A DNA stretch of 64,000 nt from positions 1-64,000 of the forward strand of contig JBGTNL010000039.1 of assembly GCA_041743085.1 (NCBI GenBank), read 5' to 3'. Numbering within the stretch: the first letter of the stretch is position 1; every line of letters begins with the position of its first letter. The translations under genes and the position numbers were made by a program. Under the pieces are notes generated by a model. It was given only the letters and a program-made list of their open reading frames with translations, searched no databases and was not told where the DNA came from. Below, one piece after another: positions 54,218 through 62,496 of the stretch. This DNA comes from JAFMPW01 sp041743085. GTDB taxonomy: Bacteria > Bacteroidota > Bacteroidia > Flavobacteriales > Flavobacteriaceae.

Positions 54218-57200
54218 TTATTTTTCTACTTCATCATCAATAAAATCAACACCCAGGCCTAACAGGTCTTGGTTTGTAAGCGTATAAATATGTTTTAGTG
54301 TACTTAACCAATCGATGATGCCCTTCGGGGTAAGCCATAGCTTCGCCGTTCCATCTTCGGAAGCGGTCACGATGGTTTTCCCGTCCGGTGAGAATACGGC
54401 GCTTCTAACAGCGTCACTGTGCCCGGTCAGGTCGGCCATCAGCTGCCCGGTTGCCACATCCCAAAGCTTCGCCGTTTTATCCCGTGAGGCGGTCAAGATG
54501 GTTTTCCCGTCAGGCGAGAACACGGCGCTTCCTACATCGTCTACATGCCCGGTCAGGTCGGTCAACATGGTTCCCGTTTCGGCATCCCATAGCTTCGCCG
54601 TTCTATCCCCCGAAGCGGTCAGGATGGTTTTCCCGTCCGGGGAGAATACCGCACTGTTAAAACCGGATTTATGGTAGCTGCCGGGCAATTCGCGCAACTG
54701 TTGCCCGGTTTTCGCATCCCATAGATTCGCCGTTTCATACCATGAGGCGGTCAAGATGGTTTTCCCGTCAGGCGAGAATACGGCGCTTTTAACGTCGCCA
54801 AATTGGCCGGTCAGGTCGGCCAACGTGATTCCCGTTTCGGCGTCCCACAGCTTTACCATTCGTTCGCCGGAGACGGTCACGATGGTTTTCCCGTCCGGGG
54901 AGAATACCGCGATGCTAACTTCGCGCTCGAGCCTTGTCAGGTCGCTCATCAGCTTCCCGGTCTCCGCGTTCCATAGCTTCGCAGTTTGATCTGCCGAAGC
55001 GGTCACAATGGTTTTCCCGTCCGGGGAGAATACCGCGCTGTTGACAGAGCCTTCATGGCCCGTGAGGTCGGCCAAACTATTACCCGTTTCGGCGTCCCAC
55101 AGCTTCGGTGTAAAATCCCCCGAGACAGTCAAGATGGTTTTCCCGTTAGGTGAAAATACAGCGCTGTAAACTTGGCCCTCGTGCACGTTCAGGTCGGCCA
55201 AGTGCTTTCCGGCTTCCAAGTCCCATATTTTCGCCACTGAATATCCTGAGACTGTCAAAATCTTTTTTCCGTCCGGTGAGAATACGGCGCTACTAACATC
55301 GCCACTGTGCCCGGTCAGGTCGGCCAGCAGCTGCCCGGTCAGGTCGGCCAAGTGCTTTCCGGCTTCCAAGTCCCATAGCTTCGCCGTTCTATCTTCGGAA
55401 GTGGTTACGATGGTTTTCCCATCCGGTGAGAATACGGCGCTGAAAACTTCGCCCCCGTGCCCGATCAGGTCGGCCAACATGGTTCCCGTTTCTGCGTCCC
55501 ACAGCTTCGCCGTTCTATCCTCGGAGGCGGTCACAATGGTTTTCCCGTCCGGGGAGAATACGGCGCTGTTGACATAGCCTTTATGGCCCGTGAGGTCGGC
55601 CGACATGGTTCCCGTTTCGGCATTCCATAGCTTCGCCGTTCTATCGTTCGAAGCGGTCAGGATGGTTTTCCCGTCCGGGGAGAATACCGCGCTGTTGACA
55701 TAGTATTCATGGCCCGTGAGGTCGGCCGACATGTTGCCCGTTTCGGCGTCCCACAGCTTCACCGTTTCTCCGTGGACGGTCAGGATGGTTTTCCCGTCCG
55801 GGGAGAATACCGCGCTGCTAACGTAGCCCCAAGGGCCGTTCAGGTGGGACGACATGTTTCCCGTTTCGGCGTCCCACAGCTTCGCCGTTTGTTGGCCGGT
55901 GACGGTGACGATGGTTTTCCCGTCCGGGGAGAATGCCGCGCTGTGAACTGTGACCCCGTTCCCGATCCAGTTCTTTAAAAGCTTCCCCGTTTGCGCGTCC
56001 CATAGCTTCGTCGTTCCATCCTTGGAAGCAGTCACAATGGTTTTCCCGTCCGGGGAGAATACCGCGCTGTTGACATAGTCTTCATGGCCGGTGAGGTCGG
56101 CCAACCTATTACCCGTTTCGGCGTCCCACAGCTTCGGTGTAAAATCCCATGAGGCAGTTAATATGGTTTTCCCATTAGGTGAAAATACAGCGCTGTAAAC
56201 TTTGCCCTCGTGCACGTTCAGGTCGGCCAACATGGTTTCCGTTTCGGCGTCCCATATTTTCGCCCCCCAATACCCTGAGACGGTCACGATAGTTTTCCCG
56301 TCCGGGGAGAATAAGGCGCTGGTAACAGCGCTTTCATGCACAAGATTGCTTTTGTAAAAAAGTATTTTGTCGCGTATGGGATCATAGAATCCTTTGCATA
56401 CCATCTTTTGAATCGCAGGGGGAGGCGCAGGGGTAGGAAATTTTTGCCATGCCATTGCGGCAAGCCGAATAGCAAACGTTGGATCTTTGTCCAGTTGTTC
56501 CGTTGCCAAGGCAGCAAGTGTCAGACTTTGCGACTTTTGGGTTTGTACCTCTGCCGACAATTGAGCTCTTTTGGCATTAGCTTCTTGCTGTTCCGCTTCT
56601 TTTTGTTGCTCAACTGCTATTTCTTTTTGATTTTCAGCAATCTGTTTTTGTTTTTCTGCTTCAATGGTTTTAGCGTCTGCTCTTACTTTTTCAATTATTG
56701 CTTCCTCTGTTTTAATATCTGCTATTTCTTTTTGATTTTTTGCTTCAATTGCACCAATTACAGCAAAGACCGAAGCAACAATTGCTCCGATACTAATTAT
56801 AGAGATTACGCCTGCAAAAATTCTTGTACGTCTTAATTGCTTTTTTTGCCTTTGTAGCCTTTCACTTTCATCCGATTTAATTTTCGCTTCACTTACTTTT
56901 ACTCTTTTTTGTAAAGAATCCGGGTAAGCCAGGTATTGCTCAAATGGCCGTAAGTAATCAATATCGTCCTGCGTGAACAACCCCTGCTTTTCTTGAATTA
57001 CATTATAAACATCATCTGCCTTTTCCCGCATCCTCATTTCTTCGGTCAAGTTTTGCCCCACCACGAGGGCCAGCACATCATGGCTAATTTCATACTGTGT
57101 TTCATCACCTGCCCTTATCGTACGTATTATACGACGCTGCTCCAATTCTTTTAGTAGGTCAGCAATTGGTTTCTTGCACACCACCTTTTTATGTTCCATG

Positions 57201-58189
57201 TCAGCTTTAAGGCCCGCTTCGCTCAGCTGCAGTTTGGTAAACTTTTCGGAAATCATTGCGGCGAGCAATTCCAATGGCACTCCCTTACCAAAAACAGCTT
57301 CCAGTTCAGTAATTTGTTTTTTCAAAAAGACTCCCAGTATCCCCCCCAGATTGTCCTCTTCTTTTATCAGCGCTTTACTTAATACCGGCAGCCGTTCCTT
57401 TTTTTTGATGGTATGCGCACGTTCCCACAGTTCGCCCAAAAACACTTGCACATGTGCCAATTCAATTTCTTTTTTCTTATCAGGTAGTTTGGATAAGATG
57501 GTTTCTGTTAGCTTTCGGCTGTCCTCCACTTTAAAAAAGGCCCGATACCTTGGGGCTTCAAGAATATGAGAGATGACCTCTTCCACATTTTTCCGGCCCA
57601 TCTTTTCCACTCGAAACCGATGCTGAAAAACACTCGGGCACAAAACTTCAAACTCTGACAGGTGACCAATAAATTCTTCCCTCATAACCAACATGATGCG
57701 GCAGGGCACTTTATTGTGAATGAGGGCATTAAGCCCTTTAAAAAAATCTTTTTTTTCTTCGTCATTACCTGATATCAGCAATTCCTCGAACTGATCAAAC
57801 AAGAGGTAAATGGGTTGGAATCGCTCTTTAAACAATTTGTCGACCGCTTCCCCAAAACCGATTTCGGGATCTATAGGTAATTTACTGACCGGGTCAATAT
57901 CAATCTTTATTTTAAGGAAATCATTGATACCCGCGAATATGGAAGCATTGATATTGGCCCCTTTACGTATGGTAAGGGCAAACCAATCTGCATCCGAAAA
58001 CCGGTTGCGTAATCCGCACTCCACCAAACTGGTTTTACCCGAACCTGAAGGCCCGTATACCATGAGGTGTTTTACCCCGCTCAAGGCATTGTAAAGGTCT
58101 GTAGTTTCCTGTTCCCGACCAAAGAAAACATCGGAGTCGCCCTTCTGATAAGAGTCCAAGAACTTAAAAGGAGATCGAACCTGGCTCAT
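54218..58189 (-). CDS. NACHT-type STAND ATPase with sixteen WD40 repeats
   Basis: The 1323-residue protein has a P-loop (GPSGSGKTS, 46-54), a Walker B-like YLLFDQFEELL near 127 and sensor segments (CRIMLVMREEF, YEISHDVLALVV), forming a STAND/NACHT ATPase to about 420. A transmembrane-like helix (VISIISIGAIVASVFAVIGA) and a coiled coil rich in EKQKQIAENQKEI follow. About residues 610-1300 contain sixteen WD40 repeats, each with SAVFSPDGKTIxTAS and KLWDAETG. In such systems the repeats sense a trigger and the ATPase oligomerises. It overlaps the upstream DUF4062-like gene by four bases (ATGA), which should supply the effector or adaptor. Confidence 0.93.
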   Translation of the reverse strand: MSQVRSPFKFLDSYQKGDSDVFFGREQETTDLYNALSGVKHLMVYGPSGSGKTSLVECGLRNRFSDADWFALTIRKGANINASIFAGINDFLKIKIDIDPVSKLPIDPEIGFGEAVDKLFKERFQPIYLLFDQFEELLISGNDEEKKDFFKGLNALIHNKVPCRIMLVMREEFIGHLSEFEVLCPSVFQHRFRVEKMGRKNVEEVISHILEAPRYRAFFKVEDSRKLTETILSKLPDKKKEIELAHVQVFLGELWERAHTIKKKERLPVLSKALIKEEDNLGGILGVFLKKQITELEAVFGKGVPLELLAAMISEKFTKLQLSEAGLKADMEHKKVVCKKPIADLLKELEQRRIIRTIRAGDETQYEISHDVLALVVGQNLTEEMRMREKADDVYNVIQEKQGLFTQDDIDYLRPFEQYLAYPDSLQKRVKVSEAKIKSDESERLQRQKKQLRRTRIFAGVISIISIGAIVASVFAVIGAIEAKNQKEIADIKTEEAIIEKVRADAKTIEAEKQKQIAENQKEIAVEQQKEAEQQEANAKRAQLSAEVQTQKSQSLTLAALATEQLDKDPTFAIRLAAMAWQKFPTPAPPPAIQKMVCKGFYDPIRDKILFYKSNLVHESAVTSALFSPDGKTIVTVSGYWGAKIWDAETETMLADLNVHEGKVYSAVFSPNGKTILTASWDFTPKLWDAETGNRLADLTGHEDYVNSAVFSPDGKTIVTASKDGTTKLWDAQTGKLLKNWIGNGVTVHSAAFSPDGKTIVTVTGQQTAKLWDAETGNMSSHLNGPWGYVSSAVFSPDGKTILTVHGETVKLWDAETGNMSADLTGHEYYVNSAVFSPDGKTILTASNDRTAKLWNAETGTMSADLTGHKGYVNSAVFSPDGKTIVTASEDRTAKLWDAETGTMLADLIGHGGEVFSAVFSPDGKTIVTTSEDRTAKLWDLEAGKHLADLTGQLLADLTGHSGDVSSAVFSPDGKKILTVSGYSVAKIWDLEAGKHLADLNVHEGQVYSAVFSPNGKTILTVSGDFTPKLWDAETGNSLADLTGHEGSVNSAVFSPDGKTIVTASADQTAKLWNAETGKLMSDLTRLEREVSIAVFSPDGKTIVTVSGERMVKLWDAETGITLADLTGQFGDVKSAVFSPDGKTILTASWYETANLWDAKTGQQLRELPGSYHKSGFNSAVFSPDGKTILTASGDRTAKLWDAETGTMLTDLTGHVDDVGSAVFSPDGKTILTASRDKTAKLWDVATGQLMADLTGHSDAVRSAVFSPDGKTIVTASEDGTAKLWLTPKGIIDWLSTLKHIYTLTNQDLLGLGVDFIDDEVEK
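54320..56340 (-). repeat. Sixteen WD40 repeats of about 126 bp, two blocks of eight
   Basis: Units are nearly identical in the core and differ mainly in the few residues after GH and around ASxDxTAK. Units 1-3 (VSGYWGAKIWD, LNVHEGKVYSAVFSPNG, SWDFTPKLWD) match units 9-11 (VSGYSVAKIWD, LNVHEGQVYSAVFSPNG, SGDFTPKLWD), so a block of eight was duplicated. Unit 8 has an extra GQLLADLT insertion at the junction. Confidence 0.85.
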
Positions 58190-60135
58190 GCTCGTTTAAT
58201 TTTAAAAGGATCAACGATTTCTTCGAGCTGCTCGAACAGATCATCAAGACTCGAAAGCTCTGTATTGATAGACTTCACATGTAGTGAAGGGTATATTGTG
58301 ATAGTTGTCCTTTTTTCCAAAGCCAGTTCCTTATTATACGGTACATAACTATATTGTCTTTCAGATCTTTCATATCCCGTATAATAAAATATCTCAGGGG
58401 TCTGTTTGCTGTTTTCATCGGCGTAAACACTTTTGTCTATCAGTAGCGGAGAAAGTGAGAGGTACGAATTTCTGTCCTGAATATTTTGTAAGCAGGCGGC
58501 CAATACATTTCCGTTGAATAACAACACACTTTTGCTGTACGTAAATGAACCCTTGACCTCAATGGACTTTGTTCTATCCGCTATCCTTCCTTCGTTGTAC
58601 ATACTGTGAAGTTCGCCATACCGATGCAGGTAAGTTTCGTCGGCGCCTAATCGGTAATTAAGATTGATATCTTTTATCGATACAAGCCTGTAATTTGCCA
58701 AGAAAGACACGTTCTTTAGCCAATACACCAATGCCGTAAGGTATTCTTCCAATAAGACCGGAAGGTTATCGTCTCCGGGAATTGCCCCGGTTAGTAAATT
58801 CCTGCGTTGGGCATCCAAGTAATTGGCTGTGCCAAACAAGTCAGATTCGGTATCTGTAAGTTCATCAACAAATTTGCCTATTTCCATTACGAAACCGTTA
58901 TCCCCAATAAGGTCTGTTGTGGTAAGCAAAAGACTGGAGTAATCAAAATGAATATAGTCATCCTCTCCCATCTGTATGAAATCTGATATGATGCCCAATT
59001 TTGATTTCTTTTCCAGTTGCATTACCTGTGCCATTTGTATATAGCACAAATAGCGAAGTGAAGCCTGATAGGCTTCTGCCATAAAAGATAGGCGGCGCAG
59101 GGTCAGTTCCTGCCCCGGAGGACTGCACATTTTTTGCAGAAAGACCTGTATCAGCCAATCGTAATTCTGGAAAATTCCCATGGGATCATCCCCCACGGGT
59201 ATGCCATGTTTAAGTAAGGCCTTTCCCAATCCTTTTATCCATTGGTCACCTTCTCCAATTAGGCTATCCAATAAAGAAGTGGGCAAGGTCCTGTCGCGTC
59301 CGGCCTGCCCCATCAAAAAACCAAAATTCGCATTGGTGATATTGCCGATGCTATAGACCGCATTGGCGGATTGGATAGAATTAACTGCCATCTGTTCCAT
59401 AAAAGCCTGTAAGGCATCGAGCTTTTTCTCGATCTTCTTTGTCTGCCCGTTGACGTTGACAGTGATCGAACTTTCGGTGACCCCCTGGATGATAATATTT
59501 TCATCGCCCTTTACTGTGCTGGTATTTGTGATCTCGTCGCCGATGTTTACATCCCCTCCCGCCGAGACAGTGCCCGTCACAATATTTTTTGAATTAAAAT
59601 AATGGGTAACGGCGTCTTTTGTCATTTCTTGAACTTCTTGTTGCAACATAATGATGCCTTTATCCTCCAATAGGTCCAATTGCTTGCGAAACTGGTATTT
59701 CAGATCACCAATGTCGTCATAACGGGTATAAAAATGGCCGATATCGGAGATGCGTTTTTTGAAAGCTGACAATTCGAGGGCCGCAGGGTCGTTCGAATCG
59801 GGTTCTGGGGCTCCTGTCCTGAAGTAGGTGTAAATGAGCGGACTGCCGGTCTTTTGAAATTGCTTCAGGGCCGTATCAAATTCCTCTTGGGTATATTTTC
59901 CGGCTTTAGTAAAAAACAGACAAATGACGATCTGTGAATTTTGTATGGCCTTATTATAATCATCCTGCTTGCTCGTCAGGGATACAGAATCCTGAAAATA
60001 TTCCCATTGAACAACTTCCAGGAAAACGTCTTTTTTTTGTAGTCGCTTATTTTCTTCGTTAATGAAGATATCGAATTGATCCCGATCTTCTTTAAGTTCG
60101 GAAGAAGAGGCTATAAATATTTTAATGGTCTTCAT
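58186..60135 (-). CDS. DUF4062/TIR-like adaptor or effector coupled to the STAND ATPase
   Basis: The 649-residue protein begins KTIKIFIASSSELKEDRDQF, the DUF4062/TIR-like start. NSQIVICLFFTKAGKYTQEEFDTAL and SPLIYTYFRTG follow. A linker GTVSAGGDVNIGDEITNTS, then KGDENIIIQGVTESSITVNV, recalls connectors in bacterial conflict proteins. The remaining 350 residues are mixed and unrecognised (IDKSVYADENSKQTPEIFYY near the end). It shares four bases with the STAND gene. I infer it is the partner that executes or relays the response. The catalytic status of the first domain is unknown. Confidence 0.78.
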   Translation of the reverse strand: MKTIKIFIASSSELKEDRDQFDIFINEENKRLQKKDVFLEVVQWEYFQDSVSLTSKQDDYNKAIQNSQIVICLFFTKAGKYTQEEFDTALKQFQKTGSPLIYTYFRTGAPEPDSNDPAALELSAFKKRISDIGHFYTRYDDIGDLKYQFRKQLDLLEDKGIIMLQQEVQEMTKDAVTHYFNSKNIVTGTVSAGGDVNIGDEITNTSTVKGDENIIIQGVTESSITVNVNGQTKKIEKKLDALQAFMEQMAVNSIQSANAVYSIGNITNANFGFLMGQAGRDRTLPTSLLDSLIGEGDQWIKGLGKALLKHGIPVGDDPMGIFQNYDWLIQVFLQKMCSPPGQELTLRRLSFMAEAYQASLRYLCYIQMAQVMQLEKKSKLGIISDFIQMGEDDYIHFDYSSLLLTTTDLIGDNGFVMEIGKFVDELTDTESDLFGTANYLDAQRRNLLTGAIPGDDNLPVLLEEYLTALVYWLKNVSFLANYRLVSIKDINLNYRLGADETYLHRYGELHSMYNEGRIADRTKSIEVKGSFTYSKSVLLFNGNVLAACLQNIQDRNSYLSLSPLLIDKSVYADENSKQTPEIFYYTGYERSERQYSYVPYNKELALEKRTTITIYPSLHVKSINTELSSLDDLFEQLEEIVDPFKIKRA

Positions 60136-60267
60136 TTAAAAAATTGAAATTCGTAACATAGAAGTCATTTCAAAAAACAATTTATACCCGTGTTAATGTC
60201 CCTTTTTTGTTCCGGATTTTCTAGAAACCCATTCAAGGGTCCTTCATTATTTTTAAGTCATCCGGTG

Positions 60268-61548
60268 TTAGTCGACCGCTTGTAATTCTTGCAGGGTTTT
60301 CGACAAAAAGTCTTTACCGAATACCGGGTCCAGTTCGATTAGCGATGATTCCCGACCTAAAGTATAGTTAATGTGGTCTGTATTTGGTGGCGCATAGCAT
60401 AAGATCAGGTCCGTCAACACATTGTATGCCCCCTTGGTCTTCGCCTCTCCCAACGTATTCAAGTCGCCATAGGTTCCTGCAGCAAAAGAGGTACAATCCA
60501 CTACTTCATTCCTGTTATTTATATAACTTTTCCCTGCAATAACCTGACAACCGTCCGACCAATTGCTGATACCAAATCCGGACCAGTGAATATTAATGGT
60601 GTAATTTGTCTCCAACCCCCTTTCTATATCGGCACTGTCCATTGCCATAGTTGTATCGGACCTGTCATTACGCACGACCAATACGCCATATTTATAAGGC
60701 TTAAAAGCACGGTAAATAAGATATCTTCCTTTTTCATCTTTGCTTAATCTGTGCCATCCAAAGCGATATTTATGTTGCCCTTCTACTAAGAAAGGCTTAT
60801 CAAGTTTCCCCTTGACTCTGGGGTCTGTAGATCCCCAAAATTTAAAGACCATCCCATTGATCAACAAAATAAAAATATCGTCTAATTCATCAACCAAATG
60901 TCGGTTTTGATTTTCCTTTGTTATACCAATGAGGTGAATTTCCTCTTTTGGATTATCCTGTGTACTAAATGCCCAATCATCCAACTTTTTGGTATCCGAA
61001 TTGCGGGTGTATGATTCTACCTTTGACAAGATAAGTGATGCATTTAACTGCTGCTTATAGTGCTCACGGGCCCTTTTCAATAATGAGATCCATTTCTGGT
61101 ATTCGTCGGATACTTGGCTAGGCCCGGTGGCCGTCCAGCCCCTGCCCCAATCGCAGATCTCGGCCGGACCCCATTGTTCATTAATATACTTCCAGGTGAT
61201 GGGCCCCACTCTACCATCGGGAACCATACCGGCTTCTCCCTTGACCGTACGTACATATTCTTGGAACAGTCTGGTGGCAGCTTGGGTAACGTATCCGAAA
61301 ACGCCATCGACCGTGGCCCTGGGCATGAATCCCGCCCGCTTCAGAAATTGCTGTAATTTTATAACTTCATTCCCTTCTTTTTCCTTAAAACTTTTCCATT
61401 CCGTTCTACTGTCATCACGTAATTGGAGTGAATCCTTAAGAATAGTACCGAATTTACCGTCTTCATTACCGTGGTAATATTTTAGAAAGTCTTTAGGGTC
61501 TGAAGGTTTTTTGCCGACATCGCAGCTACCTAATGTGATTGTGTTCAT
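60268..61548 (-). CDS. Peptidoglycan-binding protein with YkuD-like C-terminal domain
   Basis: The 426-residue protein has a PG_binding_1 domain (VIKLQQFLKRAGFMPRATVD, GVFGYVTQAATRLFQEYV, PDGRVGPITWKYI). The C-terminal domain contains INIHWSGFGISNWSDGCQVI, where His and Cys333 are spaced as in L,D-transpeptidase (YkuD)-like or endolysin-like folds. No signal peptide is present. It lies 132 bp upstream of the DUF4062-like gene on the same strand and probably shares its operon. It could be a cell-wall-active effector. A related protein without the cysteine lies upstream. Confidence 0.75.
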   Translation of the reverse strand: MNTITLGSCDVGKKPSDPKDFLKYYHGNEDGKFGTILKDSLQLRDDSRTEWKSFKEKEGNEVIKLQQFLKRAGFMPRATVDGVFGYVTQAATRLFQEYVRTVKGEAGMVPDGRVGPITWKYINEQWGPAEICDWGRGWTATGPSQVSDEYQKWISLLKRAREHYKQQLNASLILSKVESYTRNSDTKKLDDWAFSTQDNPKEEIHLIGITKENQNRHLVDELDDIFILLINGMVFKFWGSTDPRVKGKLDKPFLVEGQHKYRFGWHRLSKDEKGRYLIYRAFKPYKYGVLVVRNDRSDTTMAMDSADIERGLETNYTINIHWSGFGISNWSDGCQVIAGKSYINNRNEVVDCTSFAAGTYGDLNTLGEAKTKGAYNVLTDLILCYAPPNTDHINYTLGRESSLIELDPVFGKDFLSKTLQELQAVD

Positions 61549-62055
61549 ATTGAGATTCTTAAAGAGGAACTAAGATTTAGATAAATTATTGATATTAAAG
61601 TAGTTAAGGTACGATAAAAAAAGTTCTTTTTGTGAGATTAACTAACAGTTTTTGTGGGCTCTCCCTTAGTAGCACTGAGTATTTTTTAAATCTTCTCTAA
61701 TTTCTGTTTTAAGATTGAAATCTTTCAGATTTAAGCTATGGTACCTATGTCTTTGCCAGAAGCTTTTCCCAAAGCAAAAAATAGATTTAGGGGTCAACAT
61801 TATGAATCTCAAATTGTGACACACATGTCAATTGGTCGATTAATTTATGACCATCAAGCCATAAATTGAAATAAAAAAATGGCGTATTGCGGAAAAACAT
61901 ATTGGTTCGACTCGATGTTACCCGATGAACCTATTTCAAGAGTACCCAGTTGATAGTGGGTTAAGAAAACTGAAAGTATTATTGACCGATTTGTTGACTT
62001 TTTAGGAGGATTTTATGGTCAAAAGGACTTTTTCGAAAAAGTTATAAAAATTAAA
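61549..62055. other. Intergenic, no intact gene
   Basis: The upstream region of the cell-wall-protein operon, AT-rich. A 43-codon plus-strand frame starts near 61739 (VPMSLPEAFPKAKNRFRGQH) but is not recognised. Confidence 0.45.
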
Positions 62056-62187
62056 CCCTGACAATCAGTTGATTGTCAGGGTTTTGTATTATCTTAGTCG
62101 GGATGGCAGCGTTGTATTATACTGAACACCACCCTAATCCAGCCTATTGCATTTTTAAAAATCCAAAAAGGACACCTATTTGGACAC
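62056..62187. other. att-like site (right copy)
   Basis: A 26-bp palindrome (62056-62081, half site CCCTGACAATCA) is followed by AGTCGGGATGGCAG (62096-62109), CACCCTAAT, and GGACACCTATTTGGACAC (62170-62187). The same features stand in the same order at 45465-45597 with about two thirds identity overall. The tRNA-like part is more decayed here. Confidence 0.5.
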
Positions 62188-62252
62188 AGAAAAGCGGCGT
62201 TTTTGCTTTCTGGTTATCAAATTTATGTAAATACAACCATTTTGTATAGTAG

Positions 62253-62438
62253 GTGGATAAGCTGGGCAAACTGGGCCACTTGGGAGGGATGCAATTGAGC
62301 AGGGTTATGGAAAGAATTACCACCGAATACCAAATGTTCCCTGAGCAGACAATGGTGGATAATGGAAGCGCATTTAGCAGCAAGGTTGTTTTGCTACTCA
62401 ATGAAGTATATTTCTTTGACGAGTGCTTGTTTGCATAA
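62253..62438 (+). pseudogene. Possible transposase scrap
   Basis: A 61-codon frame contains MVDNGSAFSSKVVLLLNE, reminiscent of the rve DDE block VDNGxEFxS of IS3/IS21-like transposases. Nothing else of the gene is visible. Confidence 0.22.
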
Positions 62439-62496
62439 AAACTGTGATCCCAAAGTCCAAAGCCTCTTAGCTGTGAGCTACATGGAGGCATCATAA

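Noticed and set aside
54320..56340. Regular repeats that might suggest a CRISPR array
   Set aside because: The periodicity of about 126 bp is coding and gives clean WD40 units in one long frame; there are no short repeats with unique spacers and no cas genes.
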